DNA of 64,000 bases from Robinsoniella sp. (GTDB taxonomy: Bacteria; Bacillota; Clostridia; Lachnospirales; Lachnospiraceae): NCBI GenBank assembly GCA_023664735.1, contig JAMPFB010000005.1, positions 1 through 64,000 on the forward strand, in the 5' to 3' direction. The notes beneath the pieces are model-generated. The model made no database searches and had not been told where the DNA came from. It saw nothing but the letters and a program-made list of their open reading frames with translations. How positions within the stretch are numbered: the stretch's first letter is position 1; the number at the start of each line of letters is the position of its first letter. The position numbers and the translations under genes were made by a program. Positions 62,576 through 64,000 of the stretch are shown piece by piece.

Positions 62576-63361
62576 ATGAAGAGATTTTTTACAGATACAA
62601 AAAAATTCAGCCAATACTTAGTGTATGCTACCAAATCAGAATTAAAGTCTGAGGTTGCCAGTTCAAGGCTGAGCTGGCTGTGGTGGATTTTAGACCCACT
62701 ATTGTTCATGCTGGTATATACCTTTATTTCCCTGATTGTATTTCAAAAGGGAATGCCATATTTCCCGGTGTTTGTTTTTATAGGATTAACCATTTGGAAT
62801 TTTTTCAATAAGACAGTGCAGACCAGTGTCAAGCTGGTAAAGATAAACAGTGCCATTGTCAGCAAAATCTATGTGCCGAAATATATTTTCATTATGAAGC
62901 AGATGCTGATAAATGGATTTAAAATGTGTATTTCCTTTATACTGACATTTCTTTTGATGTTGATTTACAGGGTGCCTTTAACATGGAGGATAGTTTATGT
63001 GATTCCGCTGCTGGTTACATTGTTCGTGGTTACCTTTGGAATCAGCACGATTATGCTTCATATAGGTGTTTTTATTGATGACTTATCTAACGTGGTGTCA
63101 GTATTGCTAAGGCTTATATTTTATATGTCAGGGGTGTTTTATTCTATTGAAAACAGCGGGATTCCGGAGCCTTTTGGTACCTTGATTCAAACCTTGAACC
63201 CTATTGCCTGTATCATGCAGGGAATGCGGAATGCATTGTTGTATGGAAAGGATTTTCATTTTATAGCCATTGGGTGTTGGTTTGTGGGAGGAATTTTTAT
63301 TTCCCTGATTGGAGTAAGTATTATTTACAAAAATGAGAACAGTTATGTAAAGGTGATGTAA
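62576..63361 (+). CDS. ABC-2 type polysaccharide/teichoic acid export permease (TagG-like)
   Basis: A 261-residue membrane protein with six predicted helices and the ABC-2 permease pattern (SRLSWLWWILDPLLFMLVYT, WNFFNKTVQTS, LIFYMSGVFYSIE, NPIACIMQGMRNAL). It would form the channel exporting the finished lipid-linked chain with the following ATPase. ATG 62576 follows AGAGGA; an in-frame start at 62510 lies upstream of the -10 box and is rejected. Confidence 0.9.
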   Translation: MKRFFTDTKKFSQYLVYATKSELKSEVASSRLSWLWWILDPLLFMLVYTFISLIVFQKGMPYFPVFVFIGLTIWNFFNKTVQTSVKLVKINSAIVSKIYVPKYIFIMKQMLINGFKMCISFILTFLLMLIYRVPLTWRIVYVIPLLVTLFVVTFGISTIMLHIGVFIDDLSNVVSVLLRLIFYMSGVFYSIENSGIPEPFGTLIQTLNPIACIMQGMRNALLYGKDFHFIAIGCWFVGGIFISLIGVSIIYKNENSYVKVM

Positions 63362-63362
63362 T

Positions 63363-64000
63363 ATGGAATATGCAATTGATGTAGAAAATGTAAGCATTAC
63401 TTATAAATGTGTGAAGTCCAGATCCATAAAGAAAAGCCTCTTTTCCTTTAAAAAGAGCGATGTACAATTAGTGGAGGCTGTAAAGGATGTAAGCTTTCGC
63501 ATACCGCAAGGGGAAATCGTAGGAATCGTAGGCAAGAACGGAAGTGGAAAATCCACCATGCTTCGCGCCATTGCCGGTATTTTTACTCCGGATTCCGGTA
63601 CGATTGATTTACACGGCCATTCCATTTCCCTTTTGGCAATTGGAGTTGGCTTCCAAAAGGCATTAACCGGCAGGGAGAATATTATGTTAACCGGTACGCT
63701 CCTTGGATTTTCAGAAAAGTATATGTTTGAAAAGATGGATGAGATTATTGAATTTGCAGAGCTGGGCAAGTTCATTGATATGCCTGTAAAGACTTACAGC
63801 AGCGGTATGTTCTCTAAATTATCCTTTTCTATTACGGCTAATTTGAAAACGGATATCATGCTTGTGGATGAAGTGCTCAGCGTGGGAGATGCCAAATTTA
63901 AAAAGAAGAGCTATGAAAAGATGAGAGAGCTGATTTCCGATGAAAAGCGGACTGTAGTAATCGTTTCCCACAATATGGACACCTTAAGGAAATTATGTAG
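63363..64000 (+). CDS. ABC exporter ATP-binding protein (TagH/Wzt-like), partial
   Basis: The 3' end is cut by the window; about 212 codons are visible. Walker A is GIVGKNGSGKST, the signature is TYSSGMFSKLSF, Walker B is IMLVDEVLSVGD, and the switch histidine is in VIVSHNMDT. The DEVLSVGD form and the insertion before Walker A are typical of polysaccharide and teichoic-acid exporters. It begins 1 bp after the permease stop, with AAAGGTGA as ribosome site. Confidence 0.93.
   Translation, partial: MEYAIDVENVSITYKCVKSRSIKKSLFSFKKSDVQLVEAVKDVSFRIPQGEIVGIVGKNGSGKSTMLRAIAGIFTPDSGTIDLHGHSISLLAIGVGFQKALTGRENIMLTGTLLGFSEKYMFEKMDEIIEFAELGKFIDMPVKTYSSGMFSKLSFSITANLKTDIMLVDEVLSVGDAKFKKKSYEKMRELISDEKRTVVIVSHNMDTLRKLC

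Noticed and set aside
1..64000. tRNA or rRNA genes
   Set aside because: I saw no cloverleaf-type or ribosomal RNA sequence on either strand.

Overview
The window looks like a large surface-polysaccharide region from a low-GC Gram-positive Clostridia, most likely Lachnospiraceae. Supporting signs are the teichoic-acid style CDP-glycerol transferases and TagGH-like transporter, a stand-alone Spo0A DNA-binding domain, BspA-type leucine-rich repeats, a Tn916-type integrase remnant, strong AGGAGG ribosome sites and AT-rich intergenic DNA. No species can be named from the sequence alone.

1-12 kb: a plus-strand operon with three related radical SAM enzymes, a double-headed glycosyltransferase, an NAD-dependent epimerase, two tandem RfbF-like cytidylyltransferases (one with degraded active-site motifs), a hexapeptide acyltransferase and a GT2 glycosyltransferase. 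11.6-12.4 kb: a scar of an integrative element holding an AAA-ATPase fragment, an apparently intact type I toxin-antitoxin locus and the 5' end of a Tn916-type integrase. 12.4-15 kb: rfbH and rfbG, which complete the early CDP-3,6-dideoxyhexose pathway begun by rfbF on the other side of the scar. 15-17.6 kb (minus): a polysialyltransferase-like enzyme and a Wzx-type flippase. 18-20.6 kb: a sugar aminotransferase, an FdtA-like ketoisomerase and a membrane GT2 enzyme, implying a 3-amino-3,6-dideoxyhexose. 20.8-22.9 kb (minus): a DUF212 membrane protein and an AraC regulator. 23-28.5 kb: gmd, fcl, manC and a three-domain ManC-like/cupin/ManA fusion, which together supply GDP-L-fucose.

28.7-33.6 kb: a stand-alone Spo0A-type regulator, a large secreted amidase/glucosaminidase and a LytTR regulator. 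33.7-52.7 kb: an island of about 19 kb containing a papain-like protease, a DUF6603 protein, six proteins of unknown function (two with Ig-like segments), an 1818-residue leucine-rich-repeat protein and, convergent at the end, a phage tail-collar protein. I see no classical signal peptide on any of them. This is the strongest candidate for an undescribed system.

52.9-64 kb: polysaccharide assembly resumes with a polyprenyl glycosylphosphotransferase, GT2 and GT4 enzymes, two CDP-glycerol glycerophosphotransferase family proteins, an IspD/TarI-like cytidylyltransferase with a partner SDR, a pyruvyl transferase, and a TagG/TagH-like ABC exporter whose ATPase runs off the window end.

A second unusual feature is a family of long intergenic hairpins (complete or partial copies between 17.7 and 43.9 kb). 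Most share a core motif. Their arms of about 22-66 bp differ in sequence from copy to copy, yet stay almost perfectly complementary within each copy. They tend to sit at the boundaries between functional gene blocks.
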